The notes under the pieces were generated by a model. The model had not been told where the DNA came from and made no database searches. It was given only the letters and a program-made list of their open reading frames with translations. Below, piece after piece: positions 19,475 through 30,545 of a DNA stretch of 64,000 bases. A program made the position numbers and the translations under genes. The stretch's first letter is position 1; every line of letters begins with the position of its first letter. Source of the DNA: Pantoea sp. SoEX (GTDB taxonomy: Bacteria > Pseudomonadota > Gammaproteobacteria > Enterobacterales > Enterobacteriaceae); the NCBI RefSeq assembly GCF_009829945.1, contig NZ_SZZT01000002.1, positions 1-64,000 on the forward strand, written 5' to 3'.

Positions 19475-20839
19475 TTATTTTAATAATAAATATATACTTT
19501 CATTGTTTCTTATTATATTTAGTGTTAACATAGATGGATCACTTGTTATTACTTTATGCATATCTTCTATTGTAAAAGTACGTTTACGATTGACACTAAT
19601 GATTATATCATTTTTTCTTAATCCTAATGTGTCTGATACTATTCCCTGTTCAATATTTTTAATTAGTATACCTTGATCACCTTTTTTTGTCTCACTATTT
19701 TCAAGAATTACACCTGGTAGCATAGGAAATACAATTTTTTCATCAACTGGTGCTACTATATCTTTTTCAATATTTACATCCATAGAAAATATTTTTCCAT
19801 CGCGAAGCAAAATTAATTTGATATTTTTTCCAGGTACTGTAATTCCAATCCTAACACGTAATTCATTAAAGCTGTTAACAGGTTTATTGTTCATTAACAT
19901 AACTACATCACCGGCTTTAATTCCCGATCTTTGTGCAGCTGAATTTGGAATAACCTCTGAAATAAATACACCATTTTGACCTTTTAAATCAAATATATGT
20001 GCCATATCAATACTAATTTCAGTACCTTTAATGCCTAATCTAGCTTGTTGTATTTTTCCGTATTTTATTAATTGTTGTGCTAAAGTTAAAGCTATATCAC
20101 TAGGTATTGCAAACCCAATTCCTACACTTCCACTATTTGATGCTAATATAGCGGTATTAATCCCAATTAATTCACCACTTAAATTTACTAGCGCTCCACC
20201 AGAACTACCTTTATTGATAGCAGCATCTGTCTGAATAAAATTTTCTAATCCTTGTATATTTAAACCATTTCTTCCTAAAGCTGAAATAATTCCAGCAGTT
20301 GCAGTCTGACCTAAACCAAAAGGATTACCAACAGCTATAACAAAATCACCTACTTTAGTAATATCTAAATTTGCTATTTTTACTTGAGTAAGATTTTTTG
20401 CACCATTAATTTTAATTAGTGCAATATCTGTATTTTTATCACATCCAATTAATTTAGCATTATATTCTCTATTATCTATTAATTTAACATAAATTTTTTG
20501 AGCTCCACTTATAACATGGTTATTAGTTAATACATAACCTTTATTTGCATCTATAATTATGCCAGAACCTAGTCCTTCAAATGGTTGTAATCTATCTTGT
20601 GGTTCTTGTTTATCAAAATTTTTTAATGTTTCAGAAAAATCTATTTTTTGTTGTTCTAATGTATCTCCTTCAACATATATACTAACTACAGCAGGTAATA
20701 CTTTTTCTAACACGGGTGCTAGACTAGGTATATTGTTTCTAATACTTATTGGTACAGTTGCTACTACATCTAGAACAATAACAAAATTAATCCATATACT
20801 TAAAAATAGTAAATGAAACAATCTCACTTGTTTTTTCAT
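19475..20839 (-). CDS. degQ: Periplasmic serine endoprotease DegQ
   Basis: HtrA-family protease and chaperone that removes misfolded envelope proteins. I chose the internal ATG giving MKKQVRLFH, as in E. coli, rather than the upstream in-frame start; this gives 454 residues (E. coli 455). A signal peptide covers residues 1 to about 27. The trypsin-like domain has His in LTNNHVI, Asp in NTDIALI and Ser in GSSGGALVN. Two PDZ domains follow, with signatures GVFISEVIPNSAAQRSGIK and QGILIKNIEQG. It ends NESIYLLLK, like E. coli NESIYLLMR. DegS, next door in E. coli, is absent. Confidence 0.94.
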   Translation of the reverse strand: MKKQVRLFHLLFLSIWINFVIVLDVVATVPISIRNNIPSLAPVLEKVLPAVVSIYVEGDTLEQQKIDFSETLKNFDKQEPQDRLQPFEGLGSGIIIDANKGYVLTNNHVISGAQKIYVKLIDNREYNAKLIGCDKNTDIALIKINGAKNLTQVKIANLDITKVGDFVIAVGNPFGLGQTATAGIISALGRNGLNIQGLENFIQTDAAINKGSSGGALVNLSGELIGINTAILASNSGSVGIGFAIPSDIALTLAQQLIKYGKIQQARLGIKGTEISIDMAHIFDLKGQNGVFISEVIPNSAAQRSGIKAGDVVMLMNNKPVNSFNELRVRIGITVPGKNIKLILLRDGKIFSMDVNIEKDIVAPVDEKIVFPMLPGVILENSETKKGDQGILIKNIEQGIVSDTLGLRKNDIIISVNRKRTFTIEDMHKVITSDPSMLTLNIIRNNESIYLLLK

Positions 20840-21289
20840 TTCTACAATGCTCTCTTGCTTTAACAAAAAGTGTTAAAATAAAATTTAATGTTTTAATGTG
20901 ATAATTTGTTTTTAACTTAATTTAATATATAAAAAATTATTAATTTAGATTATTACTTGTCATACTATAGTAATGTTTAAAATAGTTGTTAAGCTGAAAT
21001 AAATCAAAATATATTTATTTTTTATTTAACAAATAAAAATAAAATAATTTTCATTTATTACTTTATTTATTAATAAGTTACTACTTACTACAAACATAAT
21101 TATTTTTATGATATAATAAGTTGTATATTTATAGTTTGCTGGTGATATTGATATATATTTTTAATATTTTTTTATCAAAAATTACTTTTATTAAATATCA
21201 ATTAAAAAATAAGTTTTTTATTGTAATTAATAGTATTGTTTTTAAAAATTGCTATTTATAACTAAATATTTTAATAATTTAAAAAAATA
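20840..21289. other. degQ-zapE divergent spacer
   Basis: About 450 nt of A/T-rich DNA between divergent genes. E. coli has zapG (yhcB) here, and I see no recognisable remnant. No promoter can be singled out. Confidence 0.5.
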
Positions 21290-22426
21290 ATGCAAAATTT
21301 TCCTCTAGGTCTCATATACAAAAAATCTATATTGATAAATCAATTTGTATTTAATGAAGTACAGTATAAAACTATAAGTTTATTAAATGAATTATACAAC
21401 AATTCATTTAATAATCATCAATTTAAGTATTATAATTTAAAAAAATGGTTGAGATTAATAATTAAATATATTAAAAAAAATAAAATAGAAATAACAACAA
21501 AAGGAGCTTACTTATGGGGTAATCCTGGATGTGGAAAAACTTGGATAATAAATTTATTTTTTCAATCAATTTCTAGCAAAAGAAAAATGTATTTTCATTT
21601 TTATAGTTTTATATTATTTATTCGTCAAAAATTAAAAATATTGCAAGGTCATAGTAATCCTTTATTAATGATTTGTAATCAATTAAAAAAAGAAACAGAT
21701 ATTTTGTTTATAGATGAATTTTATATATCTGATGCTAATGATTCTATACTTATTGGTACTATAATTAATGAATTATTAAAAAGTAAAGTAATCTTAATAT
21801 TAACTTCTAATATACATCCCGAAGGATTAAATCATAAATATTCAGAAAATAATAGTTTGTTGTTGATAATTAAAAACATAAAAAAATATTTTAAAATAAT
21901 TAATATGAACTGTGGAATCGATTATAGGAATAGATATTTAAAATCTATTTGTTTATGGAAATTTCCACTTAATAGTGATGCATATGATTATATGGAAAAA
22001 ATGTTCTACTATTTATCAGGAAATAAACTTAAAACATCTATATTAAATATTAATTACCGTGATATAATAGTACTTGGCAACAGTAATAATGTATTATCAG
22101 TAGATTTTAATGTAATTTGTGGAGAAGGTCGTAATCAACACGATTATGTAAGACTATGCAGTATTTTTCATAGTATATTAGTACATAATATTCCAATTAT
22201 GATGTATAATCATGAAAATGAAGCAAAAAGATTTTTGTTGTTAGTAGATGAATTATATGCTAATAACATTAGATTAATAATTTCTGCAGAAACCGATAGA
22301 TTCAATATTTATCAGGGTAAAAAACTAAAATTTGAATATAAACGTTGTGTATCACGTTTAGAAGAAATGCAAAGTGACAACTATTTTAAATCACAACATC
22401 AATATTTTGCTACCTACAAAAAATAA
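21290..22426 (+). CDS. zapE: Cell-division ATPase ZapE (AFG1 family)
   Basis: In E. coli ZapE acts on FtsZ rings under stress. The family also includes mitochondrial AFG1/LACE1. The 378-residue product (E. coli 375) has Walker A in LWGNPGCGKT at about 77-84, Walker B ILFIDEFYISDAND, sensor-1 LILTSNIHPE, and the conserved C-terminal block QHDYVRLCSIFHSI, LLVDELYANNIRLIISAE and CVSRLEEMQS. The N-terminal third and the linker around residues 190-250 diverge strongly from E. coli and are Asn/Lys/Ile-rich, typical of relaxed selection outside the ATPase core. It sits upstream of rplM as in E. coli. Confidence 0.9.
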   Translation: MQNFPLGLIYKKSILINQFVFNEVQYKTISLLNELYNNSFNNHQFKYYNLKKWLRLIIKYIKKNKIEITTKGAYLWGNPGCGKTWIINLFFQSISSKRKMYFHFYSFILFIRQKLKILQGHSNPLLMICNQLKKETDILFIDEFYISDANDSILIGTIINELLKSKVILILTSNIHPEGLNHKYSENNSLLLIIKNIKKYFKIINMNCGIDYRNRYLKSICLWKFPLNSDAYDYMEKMFYYLSGNKLKTSILNINYRDIIVLGNSNNVLSVDFNVICGEGRNQHDYVRLCSIFHSILVHNIPIMMYNHENEAKRFLLLVDELYANNIRLIISAETDRFNIYQGKKLKFEYKRCVSRLEEMQSDNYFKSQHQYFATYKK

Positions 22427-22592
22427 AATTCGATTTTTATGGTTTAATTATTTATAATATGTTGGTACAATATTTTTATGATATAGTTGATATGGTAAGT
22501 TGTCTAATTATAGATAAAATTAATATCTGACTTTTCATAAGTGATAATTATAATTTTATCCATATCAAATTTATATTTTGGGTAAACTTTTA

Positions 22593-23021
22593 ATGAAAAC
22601 TTTTACAGCTAAAAAAGAGACCACTAAACATGGCATCTATTTTATTGACGCTTCTGGTAAGATTTTAGGTCGTTTAGCAAGTGAGATAGCACGTAGATTA
22701 AGCGGTAAACATAAGGTTGAATATACCGCTCATGTTGATACAGGTGATTATATTATTGTTTTAAATGCTGACAAAATTTTAGTAACTGGTAATAAGCGTT
22801 CCAATAAAATTTACTATCATCATAGTGGTTATCCAGGTGGTATTAAAAAATCTAATTTTGAAGAAATGATTATTCGTTCTCCTGAACGTATAATTAAAAT
22901 AGCAGTTAAGGGAATGTTGCCAAAAAATAAAATAGGAAATGCTATGTATCGTAAACTAAAAGTTTATTCAGGTAATAAGCATAAACATCTAGCACAAAAA
23001 CCTCAATTCCTTAACATTTAA
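22593..23021 (+). CDS. rplM: 50S ribosomal protein L13
   Basis: Large-subunit protein needed early in 50S assembly. The ATG chosen gives [14 protein letters not shown], aligned with E. coli residue 1, 15 nt inside the longest frame; the product is 142 residues. Conserved blocks are [29 protein letters not shown] and [12 protein letters not shown]. It forms the usual operon with rpsI, 46 nt downstream. Confidence 0.97.
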   Translation: MKTFTAKKETTKHGIYFIDASGKILGRLASEIARRLSGKHKVEYTAHVDTGDYIIVLNADKILVTGNKRSNKIYYHHSGYPGGIKKSNFEEMIIRSPERIIKIAVKGMLPKNKIGNAMYRKLKVYSGNKHKHLAQKPQFLNI

Positions 23022-23067
23022 AATATACAATAATTTTTTAGTATTTAAAATATAATAGAGAAAAGTA

Positions 23068-23466
23068 ATGGTTGAAGTTCAGGACTATAATTATGGAACT
23101 GGTCGTAGGAAAAGTTCATCTGCACGTATATTTATTAAACCGGGTAGCGGTAACATTACAATTAATAACCGTACTTTAGAAGGATATTTTAGTAGGAAAA
23201 ATGCTTGCATGATTGTACTACAACCTTTGGATTTAGTTAATTTAAATAACAAGTTGGATTTATATATTACTGTTAAAGGTGGTGGTGTATCTGGTCAAGC
23301 TGGAGCAATTCGTCATGGAATTACTCGGGCTTTAATAAAATATAATAAATATCTACATAATGATTTTCGTAAAGCAGGTCTCCTTACTCGTGATGCACGC
23401 CAGGTGGAACGTAAAAAAGTAGGTTTACGTAAAGCTAGACGTAGTCCACAATTTTCAAAACGCTAA
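23068..23466 (+). CDS. rpsI: 30S ribosomal protein S9
   Basis: Small-subunit protein whose C-terminal tail reaches the P-site tRNA. It has 132 residues (E. coli 130). [13 protein letters not shown] starts the conserved region, [21 protein letters not shown] is in the middle, and the tail RRSPQFSKR is intact. A strong terminator follows. Confidence 0.97.
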   Translation: MVEVQDYNYGTGRRKSSSARIFIKPGSGNITINNRTLEGYFSRKNACMIVLQPLDLVNLNNKLDLYITVKGGGVSGQAGAIRHGITRALIKYNKYLHNDFRKAGLLTRDARQVERKKVGLRKARRSPQFSKR

Positions 23467-23496
23467 TAAATTTATTATCTTATGAAATAACATTAA

Positions 23497-23522
23497 CAAA
23501 AGACCTGCTGGGCAGGTTTTTT
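23497..23522 (+). terminator. Intrinsic terminator of rplM-rpsI
   Basis: ACCTGC and GCAGGT pair around a TGG loop, flanked by A residues before and six T residues after. This classical terminator, one of the few G/C-rich spacer elements here, separates rpsI from sspA. Confidence 0.88.
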
Positions 23523-23586
23523 GTTTTTTACGAAACTAAACTTTTATGAAAGAACTGATTTATTAAAAATATGCAAGGAGGTTTTA

Positions 23587-24228
23587 ATGGCAGTTACTGC
23601 TAATAAACGCTCTGTAATGACATTATTTTCTGGTCCTTCTGACGTTTTTAGTCACCAAGTACGTATTGTATTAGCCGAAAAAGGAATAAATGTAGAAATT
23701 GAGCATATTAAAATAGATAATCCACCTAAAGAATTAATTAAACTAAATCCTTATGGTACTGTTCCTACACTTATAGATCGTGAATTAACATTATATGAAT
23801 CACGTATTATAATGGAATATCTAGATGAAAGATTTCCGCATCCACCCTTAATGCCAGTTTATCCAATAGCACGAGGAGAAAGTCGTTTAATGATGCATAG
23901 AATTAATCGGGACTGGTATAGTATAATGAATATTATAGAAAATACCGTTGGTAACGAATCCGAAATAGCCTCTAAAAAATTACAAAAAGAATTATTAGAA
24001 GTGTCTCCATTATTCAGTCATTCACCATTTTTTGTGAGTGAAGAATTTAGCTTAGTAGATTGCTATTTAGCTCCATTATTATGGCGATTACCTTTACTTG
24101 GCATCAATGTAGATGAAATGTATTGTGATGCTTTTCATGAATATATGAAACGAATTTTTAGTAGAGACTCTTTTCTTACTTCTTTGACTGATGTTGAACG
24201 TGAAATGCGTTCACAATTTAGGAGTTAA
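23587..24228 (+). CDS. sspA: Stringent starvation protein A
   Basis: GST-fold protein that binds RNA polymerase and alters promoter use under starvation and acid stress in E. coli. I chose the ATG after AAGGAGG, which gives MAVTANKRSVMTLFSGPSDV and 213 residues (E. coli 212). The N-terminal thioredoxin-like half includes LNPYGTVPTLIDRELTLYES. The C-terminal helical half includes FFVSEEFSLVDCYLAPLLWRLPLLG. It is directly followed by sspB, as in E. coli. It is one of very few transcription-modulating proteins kept here. Confidence 0.95.
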   Translation: MAVTANKRSVMTLFSGPSDVFSHQVRIVLAEKGINVEIEHIKIDNPPKELIKLNPYGTVPTLIDRELTLYESRIIMEYLDERFPHPPLMPVYPIARGESRLMMHRINRDWYSIMNIIENTVGNESEIASKKLQKELLEVSPLFSHSPFFVSEEFSLVDCYLAPLLWRLPLLGINVDEMYCDAFHEYMKRIFSRDSFLTSLTDVEREMRSQFRS

Positions 24229-24229
24229 T

Positions 24230-24727
24230 ATGATGGAAAACATAAAAATGACTAATGTTCGTCCTTATTTATTACGTGCTTTTTATAATTGGTTAATAGA
24301 CAATCAATTGACACCTTATTTACTAGTAGATATTAATATAGCTGAAGTAAAAGTACCTCTTACATATGCTGCTGATGGTCAAATTCTATTAAATATTGAA
24401 CCAAATGCTGTAAAAAATTTAAATTTAGGCAATAATAATATTTCTTTTAATGCACGTTTTAGCGGAATTGTGCATAATATCAATATTCCCATAGAATCAG
24501 TTTTGGCTATATATGCAAGCGAAAATGGAATAGGTACTATATTTGAATCTAATAATGAATTAATATCTAAAAATAATTTAAATGTTCATAATAATATTCA
24601 AATGTCATTAATAGACAATAAGAAAAATGTTAAAGATAAATTTAACGGAAATAATAAAAAACATGACGAAGATATCACTAAAAATAATCGAGATAAAAAA
24701 CATCCTTACCTTCGCATTATAAAGTAA
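24230..24727 (+). CDS. sspB: ClpXP adaptor SspB
   Basis: Delivers ssrA-tagged, stalled proteins to the ClpXP protease. The chosen ATG lies one base after the sspA stop and 5 nt after AGGAG (another ATG follows at once), so the two genes are translationally coupled. The 165-residue product has the dimeric core (RPYLLRAFYNWLIDNQLTPY, GQILLNIEPNAV, FNARFSGI) and a long, variable, charged linker. The C-terminal ClpX-binding tail HPYLRIIK resembles E. coli PALRVVK. This suggests the tmRNA-SspB-ClpXP route is still used. Confidence 0.93.
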   Translation: MMENIKMTNVRPYLLRAFYNWLIDNQLTPYLLVDINIAEVKVPLTYAADGQILLNIEPNAVKNLNLGNNNISFNARFSGIVHNINIPIESVLAIYASENGIGTIFESNNELISKNNLNVHNNIQMSLIDNKKNVKDKFNGNNKKHDEDITKNNRDKKHPYLRIIK

Positions 24728-24840
24728 CTTTATTAATAACTTTAACTAACAAAAAAGAAATTTGACTTGATGTTTTTGATTACATTGATTATTTTTATGT
24801 ATAAATAATTTATTCTTTGTTATTAAAAATTATTAATAAC

Positions 24841-24861
24841 GGTTACTAGATATTAGTAACC
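24841..24861. terminator. 8-bp hairpin between convergent sspB and lptB
   Basis: GGTTACTA and TAGTAACC pair around GATAT, in A/T-rich flanks. It lies between two convergent genes and could end both transcripts. Confidence 0.5.
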
Positions 24862-24889
24862 AAAATTAACACATGAATTAAATTATTAA

Positions 24890-25552
24890 CTAATCAAAAT
24901 GCATAATAATTTTTCCTTTGTTTAATACATAGGCACGTTTACAAATTTTTAGTGTTTCGATAGCATTTTGTTCAATAATTAATACTCCTATTCCTATTTT
25001 TATTAAATAGTTTATAGCTGTTTCTAAAATTTTTCTTGAATTGTTATCTATATTACTAAATGGTTCATCCATTATAATAAATTTAGGGTTAGCAGCTAAA
25101 GTGCGTGCAATTTCTACAATTTTTCTATTACTTCCTAGCAGATCACTCCCCATATTATCTTTTAGGTGTTCTATATGTAGTTCTTTCATTAAATTATCGA
25201 CATAAATATGATGTTCTCTTTCATTTATATCATTTCTGATTTGAACTATAGATATAATATTATTATATACACTTAAATTACGGAAAATAGATGGTTTTTG
25301 AGGGATATATCCTATACCAAATGCATTACGATTAGATATAGAAAAATCTCTTATATCTTTCTCATTTATAGTTATTTTACCTTCACTTATAGGTGATATT
25401 CCCATCAACATATAACCTATAGTAGTTTTTCCCGAATTTTGAGGACCAAATAATCCTATAATTTCTCCAGATTTTATATATAAACTTACATTGTCTACTA
25501 TATTACAACTTTCATATATTTTAACTAAATTTTTTGCGATTAATATTGACAT
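24890..25552 (-). CDS. lptB: Degenerate LPS-export ABC ATPase LptB
   Basis: LptB normally powers the LptB2FG complex that lifts lipopolysaccharide from the inner membrane. The 220-residue product aligns with E. coli LptB (241 aa) but is decayed. Walker A is GPQNSGKTT (still within G-x4-GKT). Walker B FIIMDEP with Glu163 is intact, and Phe90 of the coupling groove remains. But the ABC signature LSGGE reads LLGSN, the switch histidine (His195 in E. coli) is Gln in LIIEQNA, and about 20 C-terminal residues are missing with no continuation in other frames. A homodimer with neither a signature motif nor the switch His should hydrolyse ATP poorly. No lptA, lptC or rpoN neighbours are present. It may be in transition to a pseudogene, or serve another role. 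Confidence 0.8.
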   Translation of the reverse strand: MSILIAKNLVKIYESCNIVDNVSLYIKSGEIIGLFGPQNSGKTTIGYMLMGISPISEGKITINEKDIRDFSISNRNAFGIGYIPQKPSIFRNLSVYNNIISIVQIRNDINEREHHIYVDNLMKELHIEHLKDNMGSDLLGSNRKIVEIARTLAANPKFIIMDEPFSNIDNNSRKILETAINYLIKIGIGVLIIEQNAIETLKICKRAYVLNKGKIIMHFD

Positions 25553-26061
25553 GTTAGTGTTATTAAAAATAATAAATAAAAGTTTTACTAATTAATTATT
25601 TATAATATCTTTTTTTGTTAATATTTAAATAATGTGTTTATTATACTTTTAGATTAAATATTTACCTGATCATTTATATAAACCACAAATAATAGTATAA
25701 TTTATGAAATATTTCAATAAATTATAACTATTTAATATAGAAGTAAATATTCACTACAATGTAGCAATAAACTTAATTTATCTTTTAAATTTAATAAAAT
25801 AATATTTTTTTAACGTCATTGATTATTTGATATTTTATTTTTTTTAAAGTAAAATTTTCTTTAAGATTACTGTAATTAGTTAAATTCAAGAATAGTTTAG
25901 ATTAATAAATTAATTACAAGGGAAAATACTATTTATTTACTAGAATTTAATTAAAGTTAATTACTTATTATTTTTATAAATTTTCTATTGTTTTAATAAA
26001 AGTATTAATAATATGAATATCATATATATTTAAAAATCTAACGTTATAGTGAAATATAAAA
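25553..26061. other. lptB-ibaG divergent spacer
   Basis: About 510 nt, A/T-rich. In E. coli the genes here include mlaBCDEF, kdsD, kdsC, lptC and lptA. I see no open frame or recognisable remnant of any of them. Confidence 0.5.
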
Positions 26062-26319
26062 ATGAAAGAAAATGATATTAAAACTTTATTAACAACATCA
26101 TTAAATTTAGATAAAGTTTATGTAACGAGTGAAAATGAAAATTATTTCAAAATAATAGCAATTGGAAAAATATTTAGCAAACTGAATTATGTACAAAAAC
26201 AACAATTAATTTATAAACCACTAGCTAAATATATTTCAGATAAAACAATCCATGCTGTTTCCATAAAAACTTATACTCCTCAAGAATGGTCTAATAATAA
26301 AAAATTTATTAACTTTTAA
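26062..26319 (+). CDS. ibaG: BolA-family protein IbaG
   Basis: Small BolA-like protein that partners monothiol glutaredoxins in iron-sulphur handling and acid stress. The 85 residues match E. coli IbaG/YrbA (84 aa) throughout. Conserved are the VKKQQ-like VQKQQLIYKPL segment and the C-terminal IHAVSIKTYTPQEW with the BolA-type His. It lies 46 nt upstream of murA, the same pairing as in E. coli. Confidence 0.92.
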   Translation: MKENDIKTLLTTSLNLDKVYVTSENENYFKIIAIGKIFSKLNYVQKQQLIYKPLAKYISDKTIHAVSIKTYTPQEWSNNKKFINF

Positions 26320-26371
26320 TTCTTAATGTATCTATATTATTAATGATAATAATTTATTAGGTATCTTGTTA

Positions 26372-27628
26372 ATGGAAAAATTTTATGTGCAAGGTCCTAC
26401 ATGCTTAAATGGTAGGGTATCTATTTCTGGAGCAAAAAATGCAGCATTACCTATTTTATTTTCCACTTTACTTACTGAAGAACCAATTGAGCTTCAAAAT
26501 ATTCCGCGTTTACATGACATTGATATTGCTATACAAATTCTTAGAAAATTAGGGGCAACTATTAAATGTAATAATTCTTCTATATATGTTGATACAAGTA
26601 AAGTTAATACTTATAAAGCTCTTTATAGTATAGTTAAAACTATGCGAGCTTCTATTTGGGCATTAGGTCCGTTATTAACAAGATTTGGTTGCGGACAGAT
26701 TTTACTGCCTGGAGGTTGCGCTATCGGTAATAGACCAATTGATTTGCATGTACATGGTTTGAGTAAATTAGGTGCTATAGTGAATTTAGAAGAAGGTTAT
26801 ATTCAAGCTAAAATACATACACAGCTAAAAGGTGCCTATATATCGATGGAATCAATCAGTGTTGGAGCTACTATTACAGTCATGATTACAGCCACATTAG
26901 CATCAGGAATAACAACAATTAAAAATGCTGCCAAAGAACCGGAAATTATTGATACAGCAAATTTTCTTAATACTCTAGGTGCAAAAATTAATGGCGCAGG
27001 TAGTAATGAAATTATTATAGAAGGAGTAAAAAAATTATATGGGGGTGTATACCGCATTTTACCTGATAGAATAGAAACTGGTACATTTCTTGTAGCAGCT
27101 GCTATTTCAGGTGGTAATGTTATTTGTCTTAATACATTACCTAATTTACTAAATATTGTATTATCTAAACTATATGCAGCAGGTGCTGATATTAACATTG
27201 GTGTAGACTGGATTAGTCTTAAGATGAAAGGAAAACGACCAAAAGCTGTAAACATTTATACCTCTCCATACCCTGGATTTCCTACTGATATGCAAGCCCA
27301 ATTTAGTTTACTAAATATGATAGCAGAAGGTAGAAGCATTATTAAAGAGACTATATTTGAAAATAGATTTATGCACCTTCCAGAACTTATACGTATGGGA
27401 GCAAATGTAACAATAAGATCTAATACTGCTATTTTTCAAGGAGTCAATAGTTTAAAAGGAACAAGAGTAACAGCTACTGATTTAAGATCAGCAGCTAGTT
27501 TAGTATTAGCAGGATGTATAGCAAAGGGAACTACGATAATAGATCATATTTACCACATAGATCGTGGTTATGAAAATATAGAAAATAAGTTAGCTTCTAT
27601 AGGAGCTATAGTAAAAAGAATTAAGTAA
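26372..27628 (+). CDS. murA: UDP-N-acetylglucosamine 1-carboxyvinyltransferase MurA
   Basis: First committed step of peptidoglycan synthesis: transfers enolpyruvate from PEP to UDP-GlcNAc. The ATG gives [10 protein letters not shown], matching the E. coli start; an in-frame TTG lies 6 nt upstream. The product is 418 residues. The catalytic, fosfomycin-sensitive Cys is in [11 protein letters not shown] (about residue 116). Conserved blocks [34 protein letters not shown]-like [12 protein letters not shown] and [16 protein letters not shown] are present. With glmM and slt in the window, it indicates that a cell wall is still made. Confidence 0.97.
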   Translation: MEKFYVQGPTCLNGRVSISGAKNAALPILFSTLLTEEPIELQNIPRLHDIDIAIQILRKLGATIKCNNSSIYVDTSKVNTYKALYSIVKTMRASIWALGPLLTRFGCGQILLPGGCAIGNRPIDLHVHGLSKLGAIVNLEEGYIQAKIHTQLKGAYISMESISVGATITVMITATLASGITTIKNAAKEPEIIDTANFLNTLGAKINGAGSNEIIIEGVKKLYGGVYRILPDRIETGTFLVAAAISGGNVICLNTLPNLLNIVLSKLYAAGADINIGVDWISLKMKGKRPKAVNIYTSPYPGFPTDMQAQFSLLNMIAEGRSIIKETIFENRFMHLPELIRMGANVTIRSNTAIFQGVNSLKGTRVTATDLRSAASLVLAGCIAKGTTIIDHIYHIDRGYENIENKLASIGAIVKRIK

Positions 27629-27673
27629 TTGTTATTTTTTATTATAATATTTATAATCACATTATAAAGTTAT

Positions 27674-28645
27674 TTAATGTTTTCTATTTATTGAAATGTT
27701 AGCAATTAATTTTAAAGCATCACTCCATTGATTTTTTGGTAAAAAGTTTAGTGCATCAATGGCTTTGTTTATTTCATGTTCTGCTATTATCCTGGTCCAA
27801 TCTAATGATCCGTATTGATTCATAATATCTAATATTGGCTGCATTAACTTGATATCATTTCCTTCTTTAACCGATTTATAAATAATTTTCTTCTCTTGTG
27901 GAGTACTATTTCTAATTGCATGTAACAATGGTAAAGTAATTTTACCTTCTTTTAAATCTTTTCCTGTATTTTTTCCTATTTTTTTATTATTGGAACAATA
28001 ATCTAAAATATCATCAATTAGTTGAAAAGCCATACCTATATGCATTCCATATTTTTTTAGTGCTTTTTCTTGTATTACATTTGCGTTTGAAATAATAGCT
28101 GCACTTTGTGCAGCAACTTCAAATAAACAAGCAGTTTTTTTATAAATTACATTCATATAATCTTTTTCAGAAATATCTAAATTTTTACAATTTATTAACT
28201 GCAATACTTCTCCTTCTATTATTATATTTATCGCTTTTGATATTAAAGAAACAATTCTAATTGATCCTATACTAGCCATCATTTGGAATGCTTTAGTATA
28301 AATATAATCTCCTGACAGAACACTAAAAGAATTTCCAAATTCTATATTAGCTGTAACTTTTCCCCTTCTTATACTAGATTCATCTACTACATCATCGTGT
28401 AATAATGTAGCAGTATGTATGAATTCTATCAATGCTGCATTAGTTATGTGTAATTTACCATGATAATCAACAGAACGTGCAGATAATATTGCTATTATCG
28501 GACGTATACGTTTTCCTCCGCTATTTATTATATGTAATCCCAGATTATTTATGAGTGAAACTTTAGAATCTAAATTACTCATGATACTCTGGTTGACATC
28601 ATTCATGTCTCTTTCTATAAGTTTGTTGATTTGTTCTAAATTCAT
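27674..28645 (-). CDS. ispB: Octaprenyl diphosphate synthase IspB
   Basis: Makes the C40 side chain of ubiquinone and menaquinone. The 323 residues equal the E. coli length. Both aspartate-rich motifs are present: LLHDDVVDES (first) and QLIDDILDY (second), plus GGKRIRP near the N-terminus. It is convergent with murA and divergent from rplU, as in E. coli. Its presence implies a quinone-based respiratory chain. Confidence 0.95.
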   Translation of the reverse strand: MNLEQINKLIERDMNDVNQSIMSNLDSKVSLINNLGLHIINSGGKRIRPIIAILSARSVDYHGKLHITNAALIEFIHTATLLHDDVVDESSIRRGKVTANIEFGNSFSVLSGDYIYTKAFQMMASIGSIRIVSLISKAINIIIEGEVLQLINCKNLDISEKDYMNVIYKKTACLFEVAAQSAAIISNANVIQEKALKKYGMHIGMAFQLIDDILDYCSNNKKIGKNTGKDLKEGKITLPLLHAIRNSTPQEKKIIYKSVKEGNDIKLMQPILDIMNQYGSLDWTRIIAEHEINKAIDALNFLPKNQWSDALKLIANISINRKH

Positions 28646-28859
28646 TATTTTTTATTTAGTTCTATTAATTAATTGAATAATATATCAATTAGTATATTAT
28701 ATCAAAATTATATACAATTGTATTAATTTTAAATTGGTTTTTTTTTGGATTATTGTTTTGTAATGTTGTTTTAATTTGATGATTTGTGTAAAATTTGATT
28801 TTTTAATAAAAAGTAATAATCTAAATATAACTAAACAATAGTTTAAAGGTGAACTTTAT

Positions 28860-29171
28860 ATGTATGCTGTTTTTCAGAGTGGTGGTAAACAATATAAGGC
28901 AATTGAAGGTCAAATTATTCAGTTGGAAAAATTAAATTTAAAAATTGGAGATAAAATTCAATTTAAAGATATTTTAATGATTTCAAAGGGTGAATATTTT
29001 AAAATTGGTACACCATTTGTCTTAAACAGTACCATTAATGGAGAAATAATCTATCATGGAAGGAATAAGAAAATTAAAGTGATTAAATTCCGTCGCCGTA
29101 AACATTATAGAAAACAACAAGGACATCGTCAGTGGTTTACTAAAGTAAAAATTATTAATATTAATACTTAG
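28860..29171 (+). CDS. rplU: 50S ribosomal protein L21
   Basis: Large-subunit protein of 103 residues, the E. coli length. It has [14 protein letters not shown] at the start and the rRNA-binding [21 protein letters not shown] region. A ribosome-binding site AAGGTGA precedes the ATG. First gene of rplU-rpmA-obgE. Confidence 0.97.
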   Translation: MYAVFQSGGKQYKAIEGQIIQLEKLNLKIGDKIQFKDILMISKGEYFKIGTPFVLNSTINGEIIYHGRNKKIKVIKFRRRKHYRKQQGHRQWFTKVKIININT

Positions 29172-29183
29172 AGGGTTTAGAAA

Positions 29184-29441
29184 TTGGCACATAAAAAAGC
29201 TGGTGGTTCATCTAGAAATGGAAGAGATTCTCATTCCAAGAGATTAGGTGTAAAACGTTTTGGAGGAGAATGTGTTATGGCAGGTAATATTATTGTTAGA
29301 CAAAGGGGCACAAAATTTCACGCTGGTAGCAATGTAGGATGTGGTCGTGATCATACTTTATTTGCACTAACGAGTGGAAACATTAAATTTGAGTTAAAAG
29401 GACCAAAAAAACGTAGATATATAAGTATTATTCATGCATAA
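29184..29441 (+). CDS. rpmA: 50S ribosomal protein L27
   Basis: Large-subunit protein whose N-terminus reaches the peptidyl-transferase centre. The 85 residues equal the E. coli length. The start codon is TTG, 12 nt after rplU and preceded by GAGGG. The next residues [15 protein letters not shown] match E. coli from residue 2, so the start is firm. Use of TTG where E. coli has ATG may lower expression. Confidence 0.96.
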   Translation: MAHKKAGGSSRNGRDSHSKRLGVKRFGGECVMAGNIIVRQRGTKFHAGSNVGCGRDHTLFALTSGNIKFELKGPKKRRYISIIHA

Positions 29442-29516
29442 AATTGAATTAATTATATATTTAACATCACATTTTATCGTACTTGATTCTATTACTTTAC
29501 TTTATGGTAGAAATAA

Positions 29517-30545
<1,029 letters not shown>

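Noticed and set aside
22487-22516. A sigma-70 promoter TTGATA-N18-TAGATA before rplM.
   Set aside because: Matches of this quality are expected by chance in DNA with so few G and C bases, so it cannot be supported.
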